A DNA stretch of 41,505 bases from Truepera sp. bin119 (GTDB lineage Bacteria > Deinococcota > Deinococci > Deinococcales > Trueperaceae). Each line of letters opens with the position of its first letter. Position 1 is the stretch's first letter. The stretch is from contig MPNL01000029.1 in assembly GCA_002239005.1 (NCBI GenBank), forward strand, positions 1-41,505, given 5' to 3'. Shown here piece by piece: positions 34,581 to 41,505 of this stretch. The notes beneath the pieces are model-generated. The model saw only the letters and a list, made by a program, of their open reading frames with translations, did not search any database and had not been told where the DNA came from. A program made the position numbers and the translations under genes.

Positions 34581-35783
34581 GTGGCACGCAAGGTGGTGGT
34601 GGCTGCCACCGGCGGAGTGGCGGCGATCAAGACTCCGGCTGTCCTGAGGCGCCTTCGGGAGGCTGGAATGGGGGTTCGTGCCGCCGCGACCGAAGATGCC
34701 TATCGATTCGTGACTAGGCTCTCCCTGGCCGTCGCTGCGGGGTCGGAGCCGTTCGACCGATCCGCTTGGTTCACCGCAGACGGTCAGGTCCGCCATCTCG
34801 AGTGGGCGGCTTGGGCCGACGCCTTGGTGGTGGCGCCCGCTACGGCAGACGCTATCTCCAGCGCGGCGAGCGGGAGGGCTGATGACGTAGTCTCGGCACT
34901 CGTGATCTCTGGAATTCCCAAGGTCCTGTGGTTGCCGGCTATGAATACCGCCATGTGGAGCCACCCAGCTGTGCGCCGTAATGTGGAGAGGCTCGAGGCC
35001 GATGGTCATACCCTGCTTGGGCCGGTCATCGGGCCGCTCGCAGCCCGAGGGGAGGGTGCAGGCCTGGGACGGATGGTGGAGCCCGATGCCGTGCCAGCGG
35101 CCGTAGAGGCGCTCTTCCAGGAGCGTGACTTTGAAGGGCGCAAGGTCCTCGTCTCGGCTGGCCCGACCCGGGAGTACCTCGACCCGGTCCGGTTCCTCAG
35201 CAATCCCAGCAGTGGCAAGATGGGATACGCTGTCGCTGAGGCAGCCCGGGCACGCGGTGCCTCGGTGACGCTGGTGTCGGGTCCCAGCGCGCTGGATGTT
35301 CCGGTGGGAGTGGAGAGGATCCGGGTGGAGAGCGCCGGACAGATGCTGGGTGCCCTCATCGGCCCGTTCGCGGACGCCGATCTGCTGGTCATGACCGCTG
35401 CCGTGGCGGACTGGCGGGCGGCCGAGGTGGCCACCGAGAAGATTGCCAAGTTCGACGAGCGCCAAGCGCTCGAGCTGGTTCGCACGCCGGACATTCTGAT
35501 GGCGCTCGCGGAGTACAGGCGCGATCAGGTGGTGGTGGGCTTTTCCATGGAGACCGACAAAGGGGTGGAGCGGGCTGCGGAAAAGGCGCGGCGTAAGCGC
35601 CTCGATTTTGTCTGCCTGAACTATCCTGCCACCGAGGACAGCGCCTTCGGCGGGGATTTCAACAGGGTCACGGTGGTTACCTCTAATGGCGAGGTGGAAG
35701 AGCTACCGAGGCTTCGCAAGCGGGAGCTGGCCGACTCTATCCTCGACCGGGTTCTGCCACGCCTCCGGCCCATTCAGAGCTAG
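34581..35783 (+). CDS. coaBC: Bifunctional phosphopantothenoylcysteine synthase/decarboxylase
   Basis: A 400-residue CoaBC from the GTG at 34581, seven bases after rpoZ. The flavin-dependent decarboxylase half has the proton-relay His72 in VRHLEWAAWAD and the substrate clamp PAMNTAMW (119-126). The synthetase half begins at VLVSAGPTREYLDPVRFLSNPSSG and has the KIAK segment at 287-290. It turns 4'-phosphopantothenate plus cysteine into 4'-phosphopantetheine, using CTP in the first step. The oddity is the segment AARGEGAGLGRM (154-165): in well-studied CoaC domains a conserved Cys lies here (ACGxxGxGRM), but no Cys is present. The overall fold and the remaining motifs are normal. Confidence 0.93.
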   Translation: MARKVVVAATGGVAAIKTPAVLRRLREAGMGVRAAATEDAYRFVTRLSLAVAAGSEPFDRSAWFTADGQVRHLEWAAWADALVVAPATADAISSAASGRADDVVSALVISGIPKVLWLPAMNTAMWSHPAVRRNVERLEADGHTLLGPVIGPLAARGEGAGLGRMVEPDAVPAAVEALFQERDFEGRKVLVSAGPTREYLDPVRFLSNPSSGKMGYAVAEAARARGASVTLVSGPSALDVPVGVERIRVESAGQMLGALIGPFADADLLVMTAAVADWRAAEVATEKIAKFDERQALELVRTPDILMALAEYRRDQVVVGFSMETDKGVERAAEKARRKRLDFVCLNYPATEDSAFGGDFNRVTVVTSNGEVEELPRLRKRELADSILDRVLPRLRPIQS

Positions 35784-35802
35784 CGGACAGTTCATGTATG
35801 AT
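35773..35802 (+). promoter_or_regulatory. Candidate promoter of argR
   Basis: TTCAGA (35773-35778) and TATGAT (35797-35802) with an 18-base spacer lie directly before argR. The -10 ends only ten bases before the ATG at 35813, so the mRNA would be leaderless or nearly so, which is common in Deinococcus. Confidence 0.4.
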
Positions 35803-35821
35803 GCTCGGCGACATGCCGAGC
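35803..35821 (+). promoter_or_regulatory. Palindrome over the argR start codon
   Basis: GCTCGGC (35803-35809), loop GACAT, GCCGAGC (35815-35821): a perfect 7-bp inverted repeat. The ATG at 35813-35815 lies at its centre. As DNA it could be an operator next to the -10; as RNA it would fold over the start codon. Confidence 0.5.
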
Positions 35822-36271
35822 AAAGAGTACCGTCAACATCTTATTGAAGAGTTGGTTGAGAGCGAATTCATCTCGACCCAGGCTGAGATCGCCAAGCACC
35901 TTGCGGGGCAGGGTATCAGGGTAACCCAGGCGACTATAAGCCGCGACGTGAACGAGCTAAGGCTGGTGAGGCTTCCTGCAGGCGTCGGTCGGCACCGGTA
36001 CCGCTCGACCCCCTTATCTGCCCAGGAGGATGTGAGGGGAGAGCTCGCTCAGCGTTTTAAGCTCTTCGTGCGCGACCTTGATCGGGGTGAACATACCCTC
36101 GTGATCAACACCGATGAGGGTTACGCCGAGGGGATCGCCTATGTGATAGGCAGGCTCGAGTACGATGAGATTGTAGGCACTCTCACCAGTCAGAACACCA
36201 TCCTGGTCGTCGCCCGCAGCGCCAGGGGGGCGCAGGCGCTGCTCGAGGAGTTCGAAGACCTCCTTGGGTAA
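35813..36271 (+). CDS. argR: ArgR-type transcriptional regulator
   Basis: A 152-residue ArgR family protein from the ATG at 35813 (an ATG at 35798 would add five residues). The N-terminal winged helix has TQAEIAKHLAGQGIRVTQAT and SRDVNELRLVRLP, the recognition region. The C-terminal oligomerisation domain ends with VGTLTSQNTILVVARS (121-136). In arginine-binding ArgR this loop is GTxAGDDT, whose two Asp bind the ligand; here they are Gln127 and Asn128. So it is likely a hexameric DNA-binding regulator whose response to arginine is uncertain. It follows coaBC closely but has its own promoter signal and a palindrome across its start. Confidence 0.9.
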   Translation: MPSKEYRQHLIEELVESEFISTQAEIAKHLAGQGIRVTQATISRDVNELRLVRLPAGVGRHRYRSTPLSAQEDVRGELAQRFKLFVRDLDRGEHTLVINTDEGYAEGIAYVIGRLEYDEIVGTLTSQNTILVVARSARGAQALLEEFEDLLG

Positions 36272-36383
36272 GCTTCTGGTGTACTACGGGGAGATCCTGG
36301 GGCATCTCCAGGAGGTTGGACAGAGGGCCCGTTCTCCCCGCTGTCGTGCTAGCCTTGGGCAAATCTGGCTGTGGAGGTTCCCT

Positions 36384-38654
36384 ATGCCCCGAAGGCTTCT
36401 TGTTGTCCTGCTCCTCCTCCCCCTGGGGTGGGGGGTGGCCGAGACCCTGATCGTCTACCCGATACAGAGCCAGGATGCTCTGTTGGGTGTCGCTGTTGCC
36501 GATCGCATCGCGACCGCTTTCGCTGACGAGTTCGACGAGGTCCTGGGCCCTGCAGTGGCGCCGAGCCTCTTGCCCCCCCTTACTGTCGAGGGGGGATTCC
36601 TGCATCCGACCGTCTTCCTTAAGGATCGGTCCCTTGGTAATCCGACCGGCGCGGCCTTGGCCCGCGAGGCGATAGGTGCTGATCTGGTTATTACCGGAGA
36701 GATCGTCTCCGGCCCTGAGGGCTCGACCCTCGAACTCTATCTCGCCGACACCGATGGGGTCCGTACCTTCACGGTTCGTGCGGATGAGGCGAACGCGGGC
36801 GTGTTGGTGCGCAAGGCGGTCGCCATCCTGGCCGTAAGGCTCGACCTGCCGCTGCCGAGTCTGGGAGGAGACCTAGACCTGACCGGTCCCGAGGGAGATT
36901 ACCTTAGGGCCCTCGGGCTCATCGGGGGCGGTTCCCTGGTCGAGGCGCAGGGGCTACTCGAGCTGCTTGATGACGATCCACGGGCGGGCTCGCTGCGGGA
37001 CCATCTCGAGGCGGTTCTTACCGGCGAGGATGGTGGCGACCCTGCCCTGCTGGCGACCATGGCCTTGAGCCGCAGCGATTTGGATGAAACCCTCATCATC
37101 GAATACTTCCGCGCGTTTGCAGGGGCTACCGAGCTACCCGTACCTCACGTGTGGCTTGGGGCGCTATCGGCCAGCGTGGACGATCATGACGGCGCCGCCG
37201 AGGCGTTCGACGCCGCGTCGCGGCGCTACACCTTCGGCCTGATCGCACGAGCCAGCTTCCGAGCCGCCGGGGGGTTCCCTGGGGTCGAGCAGGACGTCGC
37301 TACCGTTCTCAGCCGGGCCGTTGGGGGCGAGGCGGGGGTCGCGTCGCTGCTGGGGTTGGCGATCGTTGCAGGCCTAGAGGATGACGTGGGCCTCGAGAAA
37401 CGGGCGCTTACGGAGCTAACGAGGCTCCAGCCGGACTTCATCTATCCCTACGAGCGGCTCTCGTTCATCGCCTTCGACGAGGACGACGCATCTGGCGCTT
37501 ACAGTGCACTCCTGCAGGCGGTCAGGCTCGACCCCGACAGCGACCTGTACTGGACCAACCTCGGCTGGGCCTACTACCTGCTCGGCCTGCTAGAGAGGAG
37601 TGAGGAGGCCTCGGTTCGGGCCATCGAGCTTGACTCGAGTCAGTTCATCGCCCTCTATAATCTCGGCTTGGTCCAGACCGTGACCGGTCGGCTCGAGCTG
37701 GCCATGGAGCAGTACCGCCGGGCCGTTAGTCTCGATCCTGAAGTGGACGACGAGGCTATTCGGGACCTCGTCAACGCCCTTGACCTCTACCCCGATCAGC
37801 CGGCTATTCACTACGCGCTCGCCTATCTCTACGATCAGGAGGGGAACCGTGCAGCCGGTGCCGACCAGTACGAACTGTATCTGGAGCGTGCGGGGATGGA
37901 CGCGCCGTTTGCCAACCTCGTCACGCGGCGGATCGAGACTCTTAGGGGTCCGCCACCCCCGATCGAGATCGCGAGTGCGGTGGAGGTGACGCTGGGCGAG
38001 GACGGGATCGCTGCTGCCCCCTATCATCCCGCTGATACGGTCTATCCGGAGTTCGAGGTGTTCACCCCGGGTGACGTGTTACCGCAGCGTCTAACCATTA
38101 CCATCGAACTCCTTGATGGGGTGGGGGAGGTCCTAGCCACAGCATCCAGCGAGGTCGAGGTTCCGAGGAACGCTATCGGCCTGGTGATCGACCACTTCGG
38201 CCTCGACCTTCCTGCAGTTCTGGAGGCTGGCACCTACCGACTGCGGATCGTCGCCGGAGCCTCGGAGGGTCGTCTGGCCGAGGTGGAGGTCGAGCTGCCG
38301 GTCGAGGGGGAGACCGAACTGCTCCGGCAGTTGATCGGACGCGGCATCGTTATGGAAGGCCTGCAGACCAGCACTCCGCTGTATGGTCCTCGCGATCTGG
38401 CTCGGGCCGAACTGCTCCCGCAGGTACTGGTCCAGGAGTTGCGGGGTGCTGTAGAGGCGGCTGAGGAGGCTCTGCCCGAGATCGAGAGTGGGCGCTTCGA
38501 GGGCCTTTCGGGCGGCGAGTTGTTCGGACAGAGCACCGTCGAGGACGTGGGAGACTTTCTCCGCTTCCTCTTGGCCCAGCCCACCCGAGACGCGACTTTC
38601 GCGTTCGTCGACGCCTTCGCCCAGTGGGCACTGGATGGGGCACCGCTAGAGTGA
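36384..38654 (+). CDS. Secreted TPR-repeat protein
   Basis: A 756-residue exported protein from the ATG at 36384, which has a GGAGGTT ribosome site; longer readings are not supported. Residues 1-19 form a signal peptide (RRLLVVLLLLPLGWGVAE). Residues 20-150 resemble a periplasmic alpha/beta domain (LIVYPIQSQDALLGVAVAD, GADLVITGEIVSG), like that of FlgO/TolB-type lipoproteins. A run of helix-turn-helix repeats follows, the clearest around 375-480 with LYWTNLGWAYYLLGLLERSEEA and FIALYNLGLVQTVTGRLELAM, typical TPRs. The C-terminal part (about 540-690) looks beta-rich. A role as envelope scaffold is likely; no specific function can be given. Confidence 0.8.
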   Translation: MPRRLLVVLLLLPLGWGVAETLIVYPIQSQDALLGVAVADRIATAFADEFDEVLGPAVAPSLLPPLTVEGGFLHPTVFLKDRSLGNPTGAALAREAIGADLVITGEIVSGPEGSTLELYLADTDGVRTFTVRADEANAGVLVRKAVAILAVRLDLPLPSLGGDLDLTGPEGDYLRALGLIGGGSLVEAQGLLELLDDDPRAGSLRDHLEAVLTGEDGGDPALLATMALSRSDLDETLIIEYFRAFAGATELPVPHVWLGALSASVDDHDGAAEAFDAASRRYTFGLIARASFRAAGGFPGVEQDVATVLSRAVGGEAGVASLLGLAIVAGLEDDVGLEKRALTELTRLQPDFIYPYERLSFIAFDEDDASGAYSALLQAVRLDPDSDLYWTNLGWAYYLLGLLERSEEASVRAIELDSSQFIALYNLGLVQTVTGRLELAMEQYRRAVSLDPEVDDEAIRDLVNALDLYPDQPAIHYALAYLYDQEGNRAAGADQYELYLERAGMDAPFANLVTRRIETLRGPPPPIEIASAVEVTLGEDGIAAAPYHPADTVYPEFEVFTPGDVLPQRLTITIELLDGVGEVLATASSEVEVPRNAIGLVIDHFGLDLPAVLEAGTYRLRIVAGASEGRLAEVEVELPVEGETELLRQLIGRGIVMEGLQTSTPLYGPRDLARAELLPQVLVQELRGAVEAAEEALPEIESGRFEGLSGGELFGQSTVEDVGDFLRFLLAQPTRDATFAFVDAFAQWALDGAPLE

Positions 38655-38721
38655 TGTAGTCTAGTTCCCAGCGACTTGGGAAATGGGGAACGGGAGGATC
38701 TGGAGGGGGCATTTTAAATCG

Positions 38722-38750
38722 GCGAGTGCGTTTATGGGTATTGCACTCGC
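38722..38750. terminator. Hairpin downstream of the TPR gene
   Basis: GCGAGTGC (38722-38729) and GCACTCGC (38743-38750) form an 8-bp perfect stem with a 13-base loop, 68 bases after the TPR stop, between convergent genes. No T-tract follows. Confidence 0.45.
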
Positions 38751-38910
38751 ACACCTTATCGAGCCATCCTCTGTGCCTCCGACCCGGCCCTCGCTTCCCT
38801 GACCGGGGAGCCTAGTTGGTGTGTCCCTGCCATGAGCATAATGGTGTTCAGGCGCCGGGACCTGACGGAGTTCAGGAGCCTTTTGAGTTCATTGCTTAGG
38901 CAAGGCGCGC

Positions 38911-38926
38911 TCCCCCAGTTGGGGGA
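38911..38926 (-). terminator. Hairpin just after the methyltransferase stop
   Basis: TCCCCCA and TGGGGGA (38911-38926) form a perfect 7-bp inverted repeat with a two-base loop, eight bases beyond the stop of the minus-strand methyltransferase. On that strand the sequence before it is TTTCCCCC and no run of T follows. Confidence 0.4.
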
Positions 38927-38933
38927 AACCTTC

Positions 38934-39866
38934 TCAGGCGTCCCGGGAAGCTACTCGGAAGGTGCCAAACGCAAAGATACTGGGAACTTCGAATGGCAAG
39001 GTGCCGAGTTCCTCCTTGTACTGCTGCTCCAGGTGAGGTAGAGCGAAGTTTTCGACCGTCTCGAAGTCCTGTGCAGCCATCAAATCATTCATTGCTGCAA
39101 GCGAGTATTCACTGACCATAAGCTCTCCACGTCTCGCGACGAAGGACTTCATCCTACTTCGCATGGGAAGATGTTCGAATTTGGCAGACTCTTCATCGAG
39201 CAGGTAGTCGATCACCAAAAGTGTTCCTGCGGGCAGGTGCTGCGATATGGAGCGAGCGGTCTCGGTCAAAGAATCGGCTGTGATATAGTAGGCAACTCCC
39301 AGCAGAGTCAAGAACGTCGGCTGAGATATTTCGAAGCCCGAACCGGCTAGTGCATCTAGAGCGGAAATTCTCGAGAGGTCGGTGGGCACGAAATGTAGCC
39401 GGGGCGGGACTGACAGTCCCGCCCGACGAATGTACTCCAGCTTCTTCTGTTGTGTTACGGGGTGGTCGATCTCGAAGACATCGATTCGGTCCATCAGGTC
39501 GGGCCTGCGGAAAGCGAACGAGTCCATGCCAGCTCCGATGATGACGTACTGTGTGATGCTAGCTTCGATGGCTGTCTCCAGGGTCTGCTCAGCATATCGT
39601 GCTCGCATCAACACGCACATGGAGGCTGGTGCTATGGGCCTCAGCACGCCTCTGATGAACCATTCCAACGGGCGAATTCGCAAGACCAGTTGCCAGAACC
39701 GTCCGCACAGAAACTTGGCATAGGGGTCCTCAATGATCCGCACGCGTTCGCGCTGATGCATGGCCCGGACGGCGGCCGCGACTTCTGCGGTCGAGGATTG
39801 GCTTTTCCGCAATGTCTCTGCTATGGCGTGAGGTCTCAACGGCACACCCCCATTCTTAATACGCAA
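38934..39866 (-). CDS. SAM-dependent methyltransferase, LCMT/TIGR00027 type
   Basis: A 310-residue class I methyltransferase of the leucine carboxyl methyltransferase-like family. The SAM-binding motif is VIIGAGMDSFAFRRPD (108-123), followed by the acidic motif VFEIDHP (130-136), which contacts the ribose. YAEQTLETAI lies just before, and DYLL and TFLTLLGVAYYI further on. The start is unclear: a TTG at 39866 or a GTG at 39845. The family's conserved sequence begins at SSTAEVAAAVRAMHQRER. Bacterial relatives are often found in O-methyltransferase roles or polyketide/cell-wall lipid pathways; the substrate is unknown. Codon use is slightly less GC-biased than in the core genes, suggesting it is acquired. 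Confidence 0.85.
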   Translation of the reverse strand: MRIKNGGVPLRPHAIAETLRKSQSSTAEVAAAVRAMHQRERVRIIEDPYAKFLCGRFWQLVLRIRPLEWFIRGVLRPIAPASMCVLMRARYAEQTLETAIEASITQYVIIGAGMDSFAFRRPDLMDRIDVFEIDHPVTQQKKLEYIRRAGLSVPPRLHFVPTDLSRISALDALAGSGFEISQPTFLTLLGVAYYITADSLTETARSISQHLPAGTLLVIDYLLDEESAKFEHLPMRSRMKSFVARRGELMVSEYSLAAMNDLMAAQDFETVENFALPHLEQQYKEELGTLPFEVPSIFAFGTFRVASRDA

Positions 39867-39915
39867 TGAGGAACTCGCGATCAGCCCCTGTTGGCCACTG
39901 GGAGTTCAATCACGC

Positions 39916-39944
39916 TTGGGCCTTGTGTGTCCCAGCCCTATAAT
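39916..39944 (+). promoter_or_regulatory. Strong sigma-70-like promoter without a downstream gene
   Basis: TTGGGC (39916-39921), 17 bases, then a perfect TATAAT (39939-39944). It points to the right, into the 3' end of the minus-strand JAB-E1 gene. No plausible plus-strand gene follows. Confidence 0.45.
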
Positions 39945-40000
39945 GTGGGCTATTATCTAAAGACACTAATGCTAGAGGACGGACCTAGAGGGACCAAAGA

Positions 40001-41320
40001 TCAAGACTTCCAGGATACCTTATCGAAAAACCTGACAATGCGTTGCCTAACTGTACGCCACCAGGATTCCGGTGGCGTTCTTATCAAATAGGGCGGGTTT
40101 TCCGCATCACCTTGTGCGTGGCGCTGGCGGAAAGAGCAGCTAGGGTGACACTCGCTGTTGATGATACGCGTCTCCGCGGTGACAAATTGGTAGTCCTGTT
40201 GCCGTACCAACGGCCACCAATCGGCGGCGAGTAGATAGCGAAGCATCAGATTGACCTCCATTCCGGCAACGCCTAGACTGAACGGAAAGACATTCTGGTT
40301 GCCGCCCCGTTCTTCGGGCGGCAAATTACTGATATAAGAGGGATCGTCAAGCGACCCGTCCAGTTCCATTACCACCATGCTCGAGTTGTATTGCCCGTTG
40401 CAACGCAAACACTGGTGATAGAGTGTAACGATATGTGCACGCCAGTGCGCCGAAGACAAGCGGTCTTGCCGTCTGTCGGTCTCCACAGCGACTCCACCGT
40501 CGATGACCGGAATCAGATGCGCTTGGGCGATGTAATTCAAGACATCGCGGGGAACTGGACGGTCGACGCAACTAAAGAGAATATCGCAATCTAGTGCGGC
40601 CTTATAAGCCGTTTCGTCGTGAATCGAGAGTGGAAAAGCGGTTATCTTGATTCTTCCGGCAGTAGCGTGGCGTCGCATCGCCTCTGCGGCCAAATCGACC
40701 TTTAACTTGCCGATGTCCCTCGCCGTTCCGTAAAGCAACCGATCGAGATTATGCTCTTCGACTCTGTCGGGATCGATCAGTGTAACTTGTGAGATCCCGA
40801 TCCGGGCAATGGCCTCGGCGACGATACAGCCGACGCTGCCAAGCCCGACAATGCCAACTTTCAGACGTGCGATTGTATTTTGCGATTCGCGGCCCCACGT
40901 GTCAAAAGTGCGCTTGAGGACCTCTTTCCTTGGCGGCGGCGGTGTAATGTTGTCGTTGGGGTAGATCTTGTAGACCTGCGACCCGACAACACGGACTTTC
41001 TCACACCAATGACGGCGCATCTGCCTACCGTCTCTTTGCCAAAAGCGCGCACTCCAATAGCCATCGGTGCCGATTGTCAGACCTACCAGTGGCAAGCCGG
41101 TCGCGCCTGCTGGATACGCCAGAACATCCCGCTCTGCTTCGATGTCGGCGTTGCTCATCCCTTGCCATCCAGGATGTGGGTGGCTGTGCATAAAAGCCAC
41201 ACCCGCCTTCTCTTCTCGCGCAATTTGCATCACCCGCACCAGGTAGTCGGGTTCAAAACTGGCGTTGCCGTGCAGGAGCCGCTCACCTTTTCTTGGCAGG
41301 ATGACTTCGTCAATTAAATG
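40001..41320 (-). pseudogene. JAB-E1 (ThiF) fusion protein, 5' end cut by an IS
   Basis: A two-domain protein of at least 412 residues (numbered from the GTG at 41239). Residues 1-75 are the end of a JAB/JAMM domain with the metal motif MHSHPHPGWQGMSNAD (17-32). Residues about 105-370 are an E1-like adenylyltransferase with GIVGLGSVG (129-137), LIDPDRVEEHNLDR, SCVDR with a candidate catalytic Cys (Cys224), and the zinc ligands Cys277/280 and Cys364/368. Coding sequence continues upstream of the GTG (for example LIDEVILPRKGERLLHG) without a proper start, and stops at the IS481-like element near 41321. Part of the JAB domain, including its conserved Glu, is therefore missing. JAB-E1 fusions belong to bacterial ubiquitin-like conjugation or deconjugation systems; the partner genes are not in the window. 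Confidence 0.8.
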
Positions 41321-41505
41321 TGTCCTCTCAACCTTCTTCCCGTGCCCCTTTGCACCAAAAGGAGGAGGTCATGGGACGAACAGCAACGAAGGTTGGAAGC
41401 GGTGGCAAGCGCGATGCGGCGAGCGAGTCAGCTGAGCAGCGCCTGAGTGTTCTCGAGTTGGCCCGCGAGTCAGGCAACGTCGCTGAGGCCTGCTGTCAAC
41501 GAGGG
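41321..41505 (+). mobile_element. IS481-like insertion sequence, left end
   Basis: The element seems to begin at TGTCCTCTCAACC (41321), where the coding sequence of the JAB-E1 gene breaks off, and runs past the window edge. The transposase starts 50 bases inside. The right end and target duplication are outside the window. Confidence 0.65.
41371..41505 (+). CDS. IS481-like transposase, N-terminal part (truncated by window edge)
   Basis: Forty-five codons from the ATG at 41371, with a good GGAGGAG ribosome site. The segment RLSVLELARESGNVAEACCQRG is the first helix-turn-helix of transposases of the IS481 type, where it is normally followed by MDRTSFYEWKRRF. The catalytic DDE domain would lie beyond the window. 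It is transcribed away from the JAB-E1 gene that the element interrupts. Confidence 0.75.
   Translation, partial: MGRTATKVGSGGKRDAASESAEQRLSVLELARESGNVAEACCQRG

Noticed and set aside
38832-39041. A plus-strand open frame of about 69 codons after the TPR gene
   Set aside because: It has no ribosome site, overlaps the methyltransferase on the other strand and includes the hairpin at 38911. Nothing supports translation.

Overview
The window is GC-rich and looks like a member of the Deinococcota, possibly near Truepera. This is an inference, resting on the pyrG / gmk / rpoZ / coaBC / argR block, the form of the omega subunit, and the CsaB + DUF5693 pair. No rRNA, tRNA or CRISPR array was found.

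Layout. (1) 1-1360: the 3' part of a degenerate group II intron (reverse transcriptase remnant plus an intact domain V), followed directly by a frameshifted fragment that looks like tagaturonate epimerase. (2) 1379-13915: a nearly complete reductive pyrimidine-degradation locus on the minus strand. In transcription order it has beta-ureidopropionase, PreT, PreA, dihydropyrimidinase, an NMT1/SsuABC-type importer (ATPase, two permeases, binding protein), then an aminotransferase suited to beta-alanine. A frameshifted P-loop kinase on the plus strand splits off the aminotransferase. The first permease carries a large, internally duplicated extracytoplasmic domain. (3) 14355-21177: an accessory zone of IS fragments, two MITE-like elements, an intact di-haem oxidoreductase, three small membrane-protein genes, and several broken genes (kinase, PhyH dioxygenase, rhamnose mutarotase). 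(4) 21170-28106: SDR oxidoreductase, a lone molybdopterin-binding hydroxylase subunit, a GAF-GGDEF cyclase and a secreted ankyrin protein. (5) 28384-38654: core genes. csaB and its DUF5693 partner, an uncharacterised interrupted ORF and pyrG are on the minus strand; gmk, rpoZ, coaBC, argR and a secreted TPR protein are on the plus strand. (6) 38934-41505: an LCMT-type methyltransferase, a JAB-E1 fusion whose 5' end is cut by an IS481-like element, and the start of that element's transposase.

How the genes work together. PreT/PreA reduce uracil or thymine, HydA opens the ring and PydC releases beta-alanine (or its methyl homologue). The aminotransferase would give malonate semialdehyde, and the adjacent importer would supply the pyrimidine. 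Overlapping or nearly abutting stops and starts show that pydC to the second permease form one transcription unit. Core genes are intact while genes in the mobile zone carry single-base indels or TAG stops, so the damage looks biological rather than sequencing noise.

The less expected items are the duplicated permease ectodomain, two IS982-type units flanked by the same TATT tetranucleotide, a 253-bp MITE with a 9-bp target duplication beside a promoter, the three-gene small membrane cassette between IS5-type ends, and the JAB-E1 ubiquitin-like-pathway remnant.
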